Of a stretch of DNA of 64,000 bases, positions 51,551 through 64,000 are shown in pieces. The translations under genes and the position numbers were made by a program. Within the stretch, counting starts at the first letter, position 1. Each line of letters starts with the position of its first letter. Source of the DNA: Theocolax elegans (lineage: Eukaryota; Arthropoda; Insecta; Hymenoptera; Cerocephalidae); assembly GCA_026168455.1 (NCBI GenBank), contig CM047425.1, positions 19,608,648-19,672,647 of the forward strand. The letters are read 5' to 3'. The notes beneath the pieces were generated by a model. The model saw only the letters and a program-made list of their open reading frames with translations. It ran no database searches and had not been told where the DNA came from.

Positions 51551-54500
51551 TCCATTATGCAACCACGACCATTTTTGGCTCGGGATCCACGATTTTCGGC
51601 TCGCTTTAATTTTTCACTTAATTGACGCTCACCCGTGTGTTTAGGTGACCATCGTGTATGCCCAAAGTTACCGATGTTGTCTTTGCCAAGGCTACCTTTA
51701 ACATTCCGTTGCCAGGAGTATGCATAATTGTGCGACCAGGCCAATTTATGGAACCTCCTGTATACTGCGTTTTTCTCGTGTTTTGGATGATTTGCAACTT
51801 TTTTTCTTTCATTGTCCCTTCGACGATTTAATTTCACGAAAATTAAAGAGCGCACGTTTTAACTCCCTATTGGTGTTAAATGTCATTCTATATGTACAGA
51901 TTTTATACTTAAAAATTATTTTTAATCTCCAGGCATTTAATATGTTGCGCAAAAACGCCAAAATTTATTCGGCTGAAGTGTTAAATGTCATTGGTATCAT
52001 CATTTATTAAATTAATTTAGACTTTACTTTTATCTGTAATATCATTTATTTTCTAGAATACTTCGTATTTACAGCTACATTTATATATGTATATATCAAC
52101 ATTACATAGTATAATAAATGTTCTAATTTTTAAAGGGATTAGGTTTTTTCTCGATTTTGATGAACAAACCATGTATGTTTTTATTTGTCGACGTTTCGAT
52201 GTTCTAATTTTTGTTACGTAAAATTAAATCGTACATGTGAATTATTTTTTATTATTTTTGTTCTAAACAAATATACTATATTTAATTCTAAAATAACTTG
52301 AATAATTAAACAAAGTTCTAATATGTAAATAAAAATTATATTTTCACGAAATTCTTGCATCCTTTTTAACCAAAGGAATACGTATATACGTTCTTAATAA
52401 AAGGACGCACCTGCACTATATACCGTTATAAAATACTTCCTTCTGATTACTTTAATTAATTACTAAACAATTTTTATTTATGCATACACATAAATTTTTA
52501 ATAAAATTAATGATTATTGTAGGCTTTAAATCTGTAGAGAAAGAGTAAACGCGTTCTTGACTCCTTAAACTTGAATATTTTTTAATTTGATTATATATAA
52601 TGTACTTTTTTGTAGTACAAAATTCGTCGATTACAATACATATAACAGAATCAATAATTAATTATTGAATTACATAAGCGAAACTTTCAATTTATACATA
52701 TAATTACATCAAAATTTTCAGTAGAGTAATGTAAAAGGATACGAAAAATTATCGATGAAACATCGAAATGTAAATCGTTATATAGAAATAAGTGAAATTG
52801 ATATTATAATGATTGGGATCAATTTATAAATGCATGGAAACTCGTAGTGTATTAGGAAGAGAGGTTTATGCAACAGCATTTCCTGAAGAGAAAAACCAGC
52901 TTGTAGCGACCTTGCAATGTGACCCAATGCCAGCAGACTAGCGCTAGACGAGTCCCTCGGTGTATAGTAACCTATTAGAAGACCGGTCTGCGAGAGGAAA
53001 AGAGACGCTGCAAAAGAAGAAGCAGAAGATAAAGAAGAAGAAGAAGAATAAGAAGATCATGAACATTGCTCGCAACAGACTCGGACAGTGGGTTAGAGGA
53101 GCGTGTGGTTGCTGGAATTCGATGTCGCCGCGACTGCACCGTCGTTACCTTGGCACATGACGGCGTGGCGTCCTCGCGCCCGCACCGTTTGCACGCGCCA
53201 GTGTCGTTGTCCCCTTCAGTATATTATGTACATGGAGCTTTCTTCATTTACAAAATAACTACACTATATTCCATTTTTATACACTTTTTTAAAATTATTC
53301 TGTAATATTGTGAATAATGATTTCTTAAAATTAATAAATAATCATTCTTTTGATTTTGATTAAAAAATACTATACTCTTTAGGAAAGAAGAAACAAACTG
53401 TCAGAGTAAGAAAACATTGCTGTACTTGTGGTAAAATTTAATATAAGTTATATATATAAAATTTTACTTTGCAGTATAGCATTTTTTTATTTTGACAGTT
53501 TATCCCTCCTTTACTAACGAGTGTAGTAATTTTTAATCAAACATTTTTCTTCGTGTATAAGTCTTTTATCGATATTACCCTCGAAATCCCTAATCTCGAA
53601 ACATTCTAATATATGCAAAAAAAAGTAACAGAAAAAAATTCTAAGCAATTCCAAATTTTAATGAAAAATACAGCCTTAGCCGGGGATTAAACCGGGAACT
53701 CCAGCCTGCTAATGCTTATAATTATAGTAGTTACTGATGTTTTTAATAATGTGGTAAATGATAGTTGCTATTAAATATTACTATGTAAATTAATATAGAT
53801 TTATATCACTATAAAATTATTAAACTTTAAAAATTATTTTTAAAAACTTTGTAATATATTTTTTCAAATTAATATAGAAATTTTATCGGTCTCGCTGACC
53901 TAACGTCTAACGACTCTAAGAACTCCAAGTTGTTCGCTCGAAAATTATTAATATAAAAACTTTTGCCTGGGCGAGAAAAATTATATTTTTAATATATTTT
54001 TTAATCTAATATTTGTACATTTTCGTAGTTGTACACGGACGACAAATCAACACTGTGAACTTTATATGAAGATAATAAAAAAATTACATTACGATATTAT
54101 TTTAGTAAGGTAGAAGTAGTATTGTAATTGATACAATATTCAAAACTTATCTTATACCAGTGTGTGTATGAATCATGTAACTTAGATTTTGAATCGAAGA
54201 CATCTTCAATACTGTTCGAGATAGATTTAGCTCTGTGAAACATCGTTTCTTCAATTATCATTCAGTTAAAATTCGCTGACAACCTAACAGCTAACCAAAG
54301 ATTTAATCTTGAATCCAACATGTAATCCACCATGTATCAAAGTTGGTAATCTCTCGAAGATTCGTCGTTTGCAAAGAAGGCGCACTCTTTCGCTTTCGTT
54401 CGTTTCTCGTGACTTTTCTATTTCTTCGTATTGATGATGCGGGTCGTCGCGACACGAGACGACCCCGAGGCCTCGAGAAACGACTTCCAAGAGCAGGCCT

Positions 54501-57500
54501 ACAGCGTAGTCGCGAGATTCTATCTCGAATTTATTATCCTCCTTTTCTTCATATTCTTCTGTAGTTTTTTATTTATTTTTTTTATTTCCCCGGCTTCTTT
54601 ATCTCGCAGTTTTTCTTGCTTTATACCTTAACAAAAATCAGCTGGGATTTAATGACATACGTGTTTCCAACGTACGAAGAAATATTCGGAACAGGGATTT
54701 TCGTGTGCTCGTTTACGAGTTTGAGAGACTGTATTAAACGATTTAAACTCTTGTCATTACGTACCTAACAAATACAATATACTTTTCCTTTTATACCGTA
54801 CATCTAAGTGATTTAAATTTTTATTTTTTCCTTTTACCTATACACTTACACCGCATAGGTGTTGAAACAAATTAACACATTATCACCACTACAATTTACG
54901 ATTACTATCATACCGTTACAAGGTTACAAATTATGCGCATTGTGACAATCGTTAAATAATTTTCATCTTCTCCTAGTTATTATTTAATATTTATTGATGG
55001 AACTTATTTAAATTTGTTATATATAATTTACTTAAATAATTTAAAAAATATTTGAATATATGACTAACTATAGTGAACATACATTCACGTGGAATGTACA
55101 ATTATTATTCTATTTTAGTAACATAAAACATTGGATATTTAATGTGTAAAGTGCTAATCCAAGAATTACACTCTTTGGGTTTTATACAGCGAAACGTGAC
55201 GTCTTATTTTTGTACGCTGTACAAAAATAGCATAAACAATACTTAACATATTTATGTATCATTTTTGCGTGAGACACGATGATAACGCGCAATGTTTTGT
55301 TTTATAAACCTAATATATTCAATTGATGGTTACACAATTCACTTTATGTATACTTATAATTAGCATTTACAATTAATATATGAGCATTATATCGATATAC
55401 AAATATTCTACGAGATGTAAGCTAATTAACGGTTAATAACTTGATCAGACGTATCCAAATTCCTTGCTGTAAACTAGCAACCTAGAGAATAAATATCCAT
55501 TCTCTAAAAACAGCTATATAAGAACCGTCAAAGCTTCAAACGTTTGAAATTCCAATCTCTCTGTTAGCAGTCTATAGAAAACAACACAATCTAAAAGCAG
55601 TAAAAGAATGGTATTAAGGTAAGAAAAAAAAGGAGAAAAGTCACAAACGTATATATATACATACCCATAGTCCCACGTGAATTCAAAATCCATGCAATCG
55701 TTAAGATCGACGCATCGGAATCTCAAGATGCTTAACTCGTTGGATACATCAGCTATTTACATGGACACACGCGAAAGATTCTCGAGGACAGTGTTGCCTC
55801 TTCGTTAATGCAATCGCTCGCGACCCGCGCATTTCTATATCTCTCTTGTTCGAGGCCGTATACCGACGAGACGAAATAAATATTTGTGTGTGCGCGTGCG
55901 CGCGTGTTCGACTTTAACCCTAATTAAAGACGAGCATTCGTTTTTTTTTTTCTTTTTTTGATCTTTCGAATTCTCTTTTTTATGAGCATTTCGTTTAGTG
56001 GGTCCCCTCGGTTCTTTTTTCTTTTGTGATTAAAAGCTTGTTGCGCCAAAGGATGAGGGTTCGCGGCTTTCACGATATGGGGGATTCGTAAATATGGTCG
56101 GGAGAGTTTCTTTCGTTCTTCTTTTATACTTACGGATTTATGCGCGTTACGAACAGCTCTCTTGGGAGTTATTGCTTTGTTGTTTTTAGCAGTAGAAATC
56201 GAAAGTGGATTTTAATCGGTAGATATGTATGTGTAAGTCTATATTTCTCTTATATTTCATTTTCTTTCTTTCTTCAAGGCAATGTTTAAAAATGTCGTGT
56301 AATTTATACTTTATTAGAGATTTACAATTAAAATTAATACTGAATTACTAAATATATTGAATGAATTTTACTTGTCATCAAATTTGACAAGTATAACAAT
56401 ACATTTTTGGTTCATTATTTTTATTCTGATTTATGATAAATTTTTATACATATTTTTAAAGGTTTCATTAAATACGATATATTCGCTATTATAATACAAA
56501 ATATTTCAATTTACATTAAAATATTTGTTTGCACAAACGCATTGTAATTGTATACACTTTAGTCTAAAATAATATAAAAAAAAATCTGAAATACAAATAT
56601 AAAAGTTATTATTTTAACAAGGCGGAATGAAAAGAAAAAGTCGGTGCGAACACACTCGTGTATCAAAGAAGCGAAAATTAACCCCTTCGCAATAACAGCG
56701 AAGAAGCCGCATCCAAGTGAGGCGCAACCCTCACCTGAAATTAAATCGTAATGCGTGAAAACGTTTTTCGAAATCACGCCAATCATATCAATTACAATTG
56801 TTTGTAAAGCTCACACTCGAGATATGGTTCCCCTCGTTAAAAAAAAGAGTAAGAACGAATGAAAGAAAGAGAAGATAAAAAATAACGAGACGCCGCAATA
56901 TTCGAAATGAGACGTTGGAGCTCAGAGTGGAACCCCGAAGCGTATAATACACAAAAGAAACGGCAACGAAAGAAAGCACGACCACGCCCATTTCAAGCGC
57001 GTAATAACACATTGTTTCGCGCCCCGAAACGCGCGAAAAGAATCATGGCGCCAAAATTCAGCGGCCGCGCAAAATTATTCGCGGGTTAAGATGAGAGAAA
57101 ATAAGAGATGCCCAAATAATTTTTAAGAAGGTCCAGTACGTATACGTATGTATATACTTGCATTGCAACAAGAGTGAAAGTGAAACAGTACGAGATGATA
57201 AATGCTTTCTTTGAAGCTGTTGGACGTCGGCGTGGAATCCTTTGTTAAACTGTTGTCCGTATTTACACAAAATTTCGTTAGTACGTACCAATTATTTTAT
57301 GCCAGTGGGCTTTTCTTGGGTTGTAAGGGAGTGAGTAATTTACCGAGTTGCAAAGTGTTTTGTACAATTTTTTTATAACTCACCCTCGGGTAGGTGTTCA
57401 ATAACTAAATTTTCAATATTTTCTCGGCTATGTCTTAAGTACTAGTAAGGTATGTAGTTATTTTAGTTGCGGGGTTCAAAAACCAGTAATTTTTGTAAAT

Positions 57501-57649
57501 ATGTTTTCTTTTATTCAAATTAAATAATTTTCAGCCTGCGATTTGAACAGTTTTCAAAATAATGTTATTTTTCTAAATTTTAGATTTTAAACAATCAATG
57601 TTTATTCTAATTTTATTATTAATATCAACTGCGCTTTTGATTAAATTAA

Positions 57650-58335
57650 CATGCAGGAAGATCCACCCTCCGGGTCACTGATTTTTTTGCAAATTTGGGA
57701 ATTCTTTTCTGGTACACAAATATGAAAGTGTTCATATGAAATTTATTTTTATAAGGTGCTTAACGAAAGTTATACGCAGTCAATGAAAAATTGTGAAAAA
57801 CTACGCTTTTAGTTTAATTGCTGATAACTTGGAAACAGAAGTGGGGTCTCAAATTCAAATCTAGCAGGAAATTGAGATCAACTACGTGGGATTTAAAATA
57901 GCTCAAATATCTTAATTTGGTCCAAAGTTATGGATGAAATAAGAATTAAACGAAAATTTTACATAAAAAGTTCATACATTTTTAATACTAACTTTTTCCT
58001 AAAATTGTGTCCAATTCTTAGTGCTTCTAAAGCATTTGACCATATTGAGATGTTTGAGCTTTTTTCAAATCGCATTTACTTGATATCAGCTTGCTGCTAC
58101 ATTCAAGTTTGAGTATTTACCTCAAATTGTTTTTGAGCAATTAAACTAAAGCATATTTTTAACAATTTTGCATTAACTGCATATTATTTTCGTTAAACGT
58201 CCTATAAGATTAAAATCCATATTATGAACTCTATCATATTTCTGAACGTAATAGTTTTTAAACTAATGTCTAAACTAACGTCGTATTAGTTTTTAAAGTT
58301 TCAACAAAACCCCGCACCTGGTGGCTGAGACTCCT
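57650..58335. mobile_element. ~690-bp inverted-repeat element
   Basis: The left arm (57655-57880) and right arm (58095-58330) are imperfect reverse complements. The right arm carries GAGCAATTAAACTAAAGC, TTTTCGTTAAACGTCCTATAAGA and ACCAGG-like end sequence, which match the reverse complement of the left arm in order. About 210 bases lie between the arms. No transposase is encoded; the 60-codon frame inside is not recognised. The left arm also matches the repeat in the intron at 1.14-1.38 kb, so it is a family of at least two members in this window. Confidence 0.65.
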
Positions 58336-58609
58336 TTCTTCTAAATATTGTATTATCGATAAAGCACTATTGGTATTAATTAAAAAAAATGTTTATATAT
58401 ATACTTGTTATAATACATATAATGAATCTATTGGAAAAGTAACAACAATGTTAAGGTAATGAATGAAGTAATTAAGATTTATAAAACTAATTTTTAATGA
58501 ATATTTCTCTATATATTCTATATAAAGAAAATAAGAAGTTGATGAAATTTCGGCCAAAAACGTCAATACATTTTTACTACTAAAATTTAGTTAAAATTTC
58601 AACAATTTC

Positions 58610-58760
58610 TTGTTTTCTTTACAGCTTAGCTCCAAATCAACCGATTTGAGCTTCTTTTTTTTTAAATCACATCTATTTAATCTCAGCTTTCTTTTAGATT
58701 TAGAATTGAGTGACTATCATTATTTGTTTCCGAGTTGTAAGCGATCAAAGTAGAAGCAAT
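58610..58760 (+). repeat. diverged relative of the 57.7-kb element's interior
   Basis: GATTTGAGCTTCTTTTTTTTTAAATCACATCTATTTAATCTCAGC in outline resembles 58045-58095 in order and spacing, with a following (T)TGTTTCCGAGTTGTAAGC piece like the GATAACTTGGAAACAG motif. It is probably a decayed fragment of the same repeat family. Confidence 0.4.
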
Positions 58761-59074
58761 TTTTTTTACAAAATGGGGTTTGGTCCGCCATACCTAGGGT
58801 AAATTAACGCGTTAGGGTCTAAAAATCTGGCTTTCCTCATATTTTTATGTTACAAAACATATCCTAGAGTTTGGTTAAATATATGTATGTATATAGTAAG
58901 TATTAATAAAAATGAAAATTATTTAATTTTTTTGTGTGACATATCGAAGTCATCTATAGATTAAGCACGCGTATGAACCTTCGAGCTAGCTGGAAAGTCC
59001 ATACCTCAAAAATAGAATAAATTGTACATAAAATCGAGTGACCGTTAAAAATGAAAGACCGCTTAACAATCAAG

Positions 59075-59407
59075 CACGTGGTGGAGCGTATATCCATATA
59101 TTGGTGTACGTATACATGTATAATAAAACGAGAGAGAGGGAGAGAGAGAGAGAGAGGAAAAAAGGTAAGAGCCAGAGCGATCGAGGAAGACAAACAAAAT
59201 GACAGATAAACCGGGTAAGATAAATCGGGCACAAGACGTAGAATGAGAGGGCCAACACGAAAACGAGAGACCGAGCAAGACGAACAAAGTTAACACCTGC
59301 CTTCCCTCTTGCAGGTGGTAGGTTTCGTGTGTGAGTATGCGCGTACGCGTGCGCAGTGTCGAGGATTGTACGAGGGCCGCCCGCCCACCCTTCTCTCCGC
59401 GCACGCG
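59075..59407. promoter_or_regulatory. candidate proneural enhancer: E-box pair with E(spl)/Hairy sites
   Basis: Contains CACGTG (59075-59080), CACCTGC (59294-59300), GCAGGTG (59311-59317), CGCGTG (59346-59351) and CACGCG (59402-59407). The middle two form an inverted pair of sequences matching the proneural E-box GCAGSTGK on both strands, 10 bases apart. Function is inferred from site content only. Confidence 0.35.
59130..59157. repeat. (AG)n microsatellite
   Basis: Nearly pure AG run with one GGG interruption. A matching CT-rich stretch lies at about 59480-59510. Confidence 0.9.
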
Positions 59408-60615
59408 TCGCGGACGTTCAGCGCGTGCGCCCCCTCCTTCTACCCTTTTTTAGGGTGTTGCTTCTCTAAGTTCTTCTCCCTCTCCCCCTCTCTCACTCTC
59501 TCTCTCTCTCTTCATCTCCCTTTTCCTAATCTAAATCTCTGTATACATGCTCGTTTTGGGTGTTCAATGGGTTAAGTATTATTGTTATTGGGCTTAGCCA
59601 ACGTGGTTTCTTGTTTGACACATTTGGTTTTACGTCGTGTTGCGTATTTCCATTAAATTAGTTTTGGTAGCCGAGGAACTCGTATCGTAACGTTTTCTAT
59701 CCTTGGATAAGAATTTAACAGACTTGTATCTGCGGTTCATTTCCTAATTACATACAAATTTGTATATATTCCTACTCTTATACGCTTAATCCTATCTGCA
59801 ATCTTTTTTAATATAACCACCAACCTAGGATTTATGAACAAATATTATCTACTATATATTAATATGCGTTGCATATGATCTATGCATGAATAATAGTTAA
59901 CGTGCACCAACCCTTCTTTTACAAGCAATAAAAATGATATAGAAATTGATCCTATAGACGATGTTGAACAATTTTCTTACGTCTTAAGTTCCAATTAAAC
60001 GATGTTTCAAACCTCAAATTTAAATACTATTTAAGTATCGCAATCGAAATGTACTTAAATTATATAAGTACGATCTAACTCTAGTTCAAAAAAAAGATTT
60101 TTTATTCCTTACAATCCATGAAGTTGCAAAATATCGCATTATTCCAATACTCATTTAAATACACATATTATACCAGATATATATATATTGCATTGGAGTA
60201 ACACCATTCCAAATGTATAATGGTACAACCGAACTATTCCAAATATTACACTCAGCACAAGTAAAAAATTCTAAAGTGGAGTCACGTTTGTATAGACATC
60301 GTCCTACACCCATCAACGAAATTGATCCCTCATTATCGGGAATTATACATGTATATATTCCCGTTCATCGTTGTCATTCCTATATACATAGGTATCTGTA
60401 CATATACACATCCATTTGGTATCCAGAATCCCTTCGTCGGTTTCTTTTCTCTTCGAATTTCCATGACGTGTATAGTCACCCGCACGTTCGTTTCTTTGTA
60501 TATAAATTATACACCCGCGAGCATCTCAACGGGGTGCTAATGGGAGTTTTAGTGGCAGCACGCGGGGAAGCGGATTGTTTTGTCGTTGGCATTGTTACTT
60601 CGACCATTATATGTA

Positions 60616-60702
60616 TATATATATATATATATATTCGTGCATATGCGCGCGTATGTGTGTGTGTGTGTGTGCGCGCGCGCGCGTGTGCGTGTGCGTGTGT
60701 AT
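60616..60702. repeat. compound (AT)n-(GC/GT)n microsatellite
   Basis: An AT run (about 60616-60633) is followed by alternating CG, TG and CG dinucleotides to about 60702. Almost the whole stretch alternates purine and pyrimidine, so it may form Z-DNA. Confidence 0.9.
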
Positions 60703-61274
60703 TTATTGACCGGTGATTTTTCATCGGCTGTATATGAGCTCTTTCTTTACGTAAATGATGACATCAATTTTTTTTTTCGAAGCCGCGGCGACGTTCATCT
60801 ATATATTTTGTCAGATTAAGAAAATAGGATGAGTTATGACTATTAATCAAGAGATAAATTTTATCGGTATTCACTGAGTACGTTCTTCATTCTTTTGTTG
60901 TTATAGATACTTTTTGTCCGAGTTGGACAGGTATAGTTTGCAAATGAACCGATGATTGGTTGAGTGAAAGTTTTAGTTCATTCGGTTTTTCAGCTATTGA
61001 TAATGGGACACCGTCGTAATTTATACGGTTGGACTTCGATATTATGCACTTATTTGAGTTAATATGTGGCTTTTTAGACGATCGTCAAACATTATAAATC
61101 ATTGTATTAATTAAGTTAAATGAATGATTTAATATTATTTAATATTTTCACGTCATTATTATTTATTTGTACGGTGTAATAAATTCAAATATAAATAATA
61201 ATTAATTGTGCTTTTGTAAGATGAATCTTTTGTACGTATACTTTCACCAATAAATTATATTTGTATATATACAT

Positions 61275-61299
61275 AGAGAGAGAGAGAGAGAGAGAGAGA
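61275..61299. repeat. (AG)12 microsatellite
   Basis: Pure AG run in otherwise AT-rich DNA. Confidence 0.95.
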
Positions 61300-64000
61300 A
61301 TCACACAATTGTAGTATTTAATACACTTTTTCGACTATGTTAGAATTAGGTAATGATTAACTTGGCCTAGATCTTTATGTAATTTATTATATTAGATATA
61401 AATAAATTTATATATACTTAGATTTATAAATTTATTTATTATGTATGCCACACAAAAAATGACCGTGAAACGTACGTGCATTCTGGTACTTCTCTCACAC
61501 TATACGTGTAAAAGTAAGTACCATATTTTAAAATTTAATATACATATATCGTTAAAAAAATCTTCCTATACGTATTAAAAAGTATGTAAAATATTTCTCG
61601 TACTGACTTTAACTACTCGGTTCACAGCTTATAATAAGGATTTAAAAAGCCACTCTCTCAAAAGTACCTTGTGAAAGTTGCTCTTAACATTATTAAGTAT
61701 CCATCAAACTTTGCTGTTTAAAATTAAAAAAAAAATTCACGTGAACAACATTTTCAAAAACACAGCTACATATACGCATACATTTATATGTGATACACGT
61801 ATAAAGTACGAAAGGAAAAACAATGTAATTAAATAAAACCCACCTATACCAAAAAAGTCAAAATTAAATTAACCACCTTAATGAAGACAAAAAAAGAGTA
61901 ACATCTCGACGCGTGTGCGTGTATATAAATAATATCTACTTGGGTGACAAATGTACTACAATCGCATTAACGTGTACCAAATTAAGCGCGAAATACCTGG
62001 AAGATTATACAAAAAAAGAAGGAGGATGCAAATGGATCGAGAAAGCTCTGAAAACAACAGTGCATCTTAACAACCTCGTGGCCCAGAAAATTTTGTCGAT
62101 AAAAATGAGGCCTCGGCTCCTTTAAAGTAGTGCAGGAAAAAGTGCTGGCGCATAGGTGTATAAAAGGTATTGCCAAGTTTTTTTTTACATACGCACGCGC
62201 GCGCGCGACTTACGTCACTTGCACGTGCCATGTATATAAGTATAAGCGCGATACGCGCGAGTATTCGCTCGTCCTCGTTATGTGCGCCTTTTTGTACGTA
62301 GGGACCCCGAGGGTCTTTCACTCTCTTTCGCGCGTGCGCCTGTCGATGATATTCAACTTTTCGTTTCAATACGATGGAATATTATTATTTAGGAAAGTTT
62401 TTTACGTACTTTTAATTAGTTTATTTCACGCGTTTTCCTTAAATGTATTGTGTATTTTTTTAGGTTTTTAGGGTAATAAAGACTTTCAGTCTTATAAGTG
62501 TACCTTTTCATAGGTATGAAAATTATAATTTCATTATTATATTCCGTTAAAATATTAGAAAATTTATTTTTAAGATGTTACAACAAAGTACATAATAATA
62601 TATGTTTACTGTATTTTTCTGTTATAGGGAGTCTTGTCTCTGATCCTAAAAAATTGAATATAAATGATGTTTTTGTTTATTATCGACAAGTACTTCCTGT
62701 TTTTATGAAATTAGAAATTTTTTTCTTTTTTATTTAAATTATCTATTTTTTTTACATTCTTTAATTTCGTTTATAAGTTTCTTAACAAACAATAATTTAC
62801 TAGTTTTACAGACAATATAGATAAAAAATGTATGTTTACTACGTTACTAGAATGATTACCATTTATTGGGTTGAATATCAGTGAAATTGAAGTTACGCAT
62901 CAGTCGTCTTTGTGGTTACACCAGCACTTCATGGTTCTCTAGCTTTACAATATTCAAAAATAAGTATTAGAACTGAATCTACAAAAAAACATGTGATACA
63001 TACAGATATACTCTTATCAAACAGAATACTGTAGCTTTATCATTTTATTTTAAATAAATCAAATTCTACTATTAATACCGTAACCGTTTTAATTAGCTGT
63101 AATTAATGTAAATATGTAAAATCGAGGAAAGAAAATGCGAGTAATTAAAAGCACAGTTTTTCAGTAAATAAAAAATCACAAATATGTATGAACATTGGCA
63201 AACACTTATCCGGATGTGTAATCACGCAATCCCGAACGATCGACTTGTTGTTTGCCGAATGGCCAGAGAGTGTGCTGGTGGTGCTGGTTTATTTACGGTG
63301 CGCGCGCGCTTGGCACTGCAAATATAAATAAAGCACGGATCGGCCGTGCGTGAAGTAGGAACACCTGGCTATACCTATACACGCACCCCCGCGTCTCTTC
63401 TCCCTTTCATTTTACACAAAATTTCACAATTTCTCCGAGTTTTGGTTACCCTCGATGCATTCACTTTCATTGGACTCTATCGCCGTTATTATTTTTAATT
63501 CGTCAAGATAATATAATGATAGTTTAAGAATAATAGAAAGAATAAAATAAAAGAATTTTTCGATTCAGCAGATATATTTTCTATATAATTATATTTCCAA
63601 AATATTATAAAAATATAAATTAATACTACATATAAAATAATACGAGGCGTTTACCGTATCAAACCTAAACTTCGCATCGAAAGGTACGAGAGGAAGAAGA
63701 AATAAAACTGTTCTGTAACTTGTAATTAATTGTTTGACATGCTGACGACAGCGCACTCACCGTCTCCTCTATCACTCGATCTTAAAATCACACGAATTAA
63801 CTTGAACAAAAGACCAAGAATCCCATCAAGATTTATATTCTTACGGAGTTAGATTGGCGATCGGAATGGAATAGTTGGCTACCTACCCTTTGGTGCATAT
63901 AACAGGGTAAGGAAACGATCTATCAATGCGCTACCGGTGGCGTTTAATCATGCGACAGGCCTATGTTTGTTACGTTCAACCCGTTTCCCCACGCGGCCAA

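Larger units (their letters stand above)
43001..57649. other. intergenic, no gene seen
   Basis: Long AT-rich tracts (43020-43440, 44080-45060, 46740-48120, 50500-51180, 51880-52850, 53240-54280, 54650-55480) alternate with CpG-richer patches (43480-43980, 45120-45440, 46180-46700, 48300-48560, 49500-50500, 51200-51720, 52900-53230, 54340-54500, 55680-56220, 56600-57080). Frames in these patches are low complexity, and none carries a recognisable domain. Around 53671-53705 the minus strand reads like a decayed Pol III B box (GGTTTAATCCCCGGC), probably another SINE remnant. Confidence 0.55.
58820..64000. other. intergenic to the window end, no gene seen
   Basis: CpG-richer patches occur at 58960-59580, 60210-60720, 61890-62370 and 63180-63420; the rest is AT-rich. 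Frames such as the 167-codon one at 60213-60716 run through AT and GT/GC dinucleotide repeats and are not called. A TATAAATA at 63323-63330 in the last CpG-rich patch could be a promoter of a gene beyond the window, but no coding exon follows within it. Confidence 0.55.

Noticed and set aside
60213..60716. 167-codon plus-strand frame
   Set aside because: Its C-terminal third is translated AT and GT/GC microsatellite, and the rest has no recognisable motif.
61913..62125. 70-codon plus-strand frame with ordinary-looking composition
   Set aside because: It opens at GTG; the first ATG in frame is seven codons from the stop, and no splice acceptor or domain supports an internal exon.
1..64000. 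A second achaete-scute or asense-like bHLH gene
   Set aside because: No other frame carries the [14 protein letters not shown] basic region or the helix 2 motif on either strand.
1..64000. CRISPR array, operon, rRNA or bacterial features
   Set aside because: No regularly spaced direct repeats, rRNA motifs or dense coding were seen; spliced gene structure and microsatellites indicate an animal nuclear genome.

Overview
The window looks like nuclear DNA of an insect. The clearest gene is an intronless achaete-scute family proneural bHLH gene. The background is AT-rich, with scattered CpG-rich, microsatellite-rich patches and many small transposon remnants. Undepleted CpG patches and a single achaete-scute homologue would suit a hymenopteran such as a parasitoid wasp, but this is an inference with moderate to low confidence. 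Almost every open frame outside the two genes below is low complexity or a chance frame.

Layout. (1) 0.7-1.7 kb: a compact two-exon gene with TATA box, initiator, signal peptide, one pacifastin-type cysteine-rich domain and an AATAAA signal, encoding a secreted protease-inhibitor-like peptide of 85 residues. Its intron carries a dispersed repeat seen again at 57.6 kb. (2) 1.7-17.3 kb: no recognisable gene. AT-rich DNA alternates with CpG-rich patches, and there is a tRNA-like/SINE head at 13.5 kb. (3) 17.28-18.10 kb, minus strand: the achaete-scute homologue (271 aa), with a TATA promoter near 18.33 kb and two Hairy-type CACGCG sites upstream. (4) 21.04-23.24 kb: a 2,185-bp foldback DNA transposon, almost all imperfect palindrome, flanked by a perfect 9-bp target-site duplication. 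(5) 23.48-25.66 kb: a tandem duplication of a 1.09-kb unit. (6) 28.55-35.04 kb: a nearly identical tandem duplication of a 3.25-kb unit with CTATAC at all three junctions; each copy carries a small foldback MITE. (7) 35-64 kb: no convincing gene, only microsatellites, SINE fragments, an inverted-repeat element at 57.65-58.34 kb, and bHLH-site clusters at 43.86-43.90 kb and 59.07-59.41 kb.

Functionally this resembles a proneural locus: one small transcription-factor gene in a large gene-poor region that may hold distal enhancers. The transposons and tandem duplications show recent structural change in that region. No operon-like organisation, CRISPR array, rRNA or confident functional tRNA is present.
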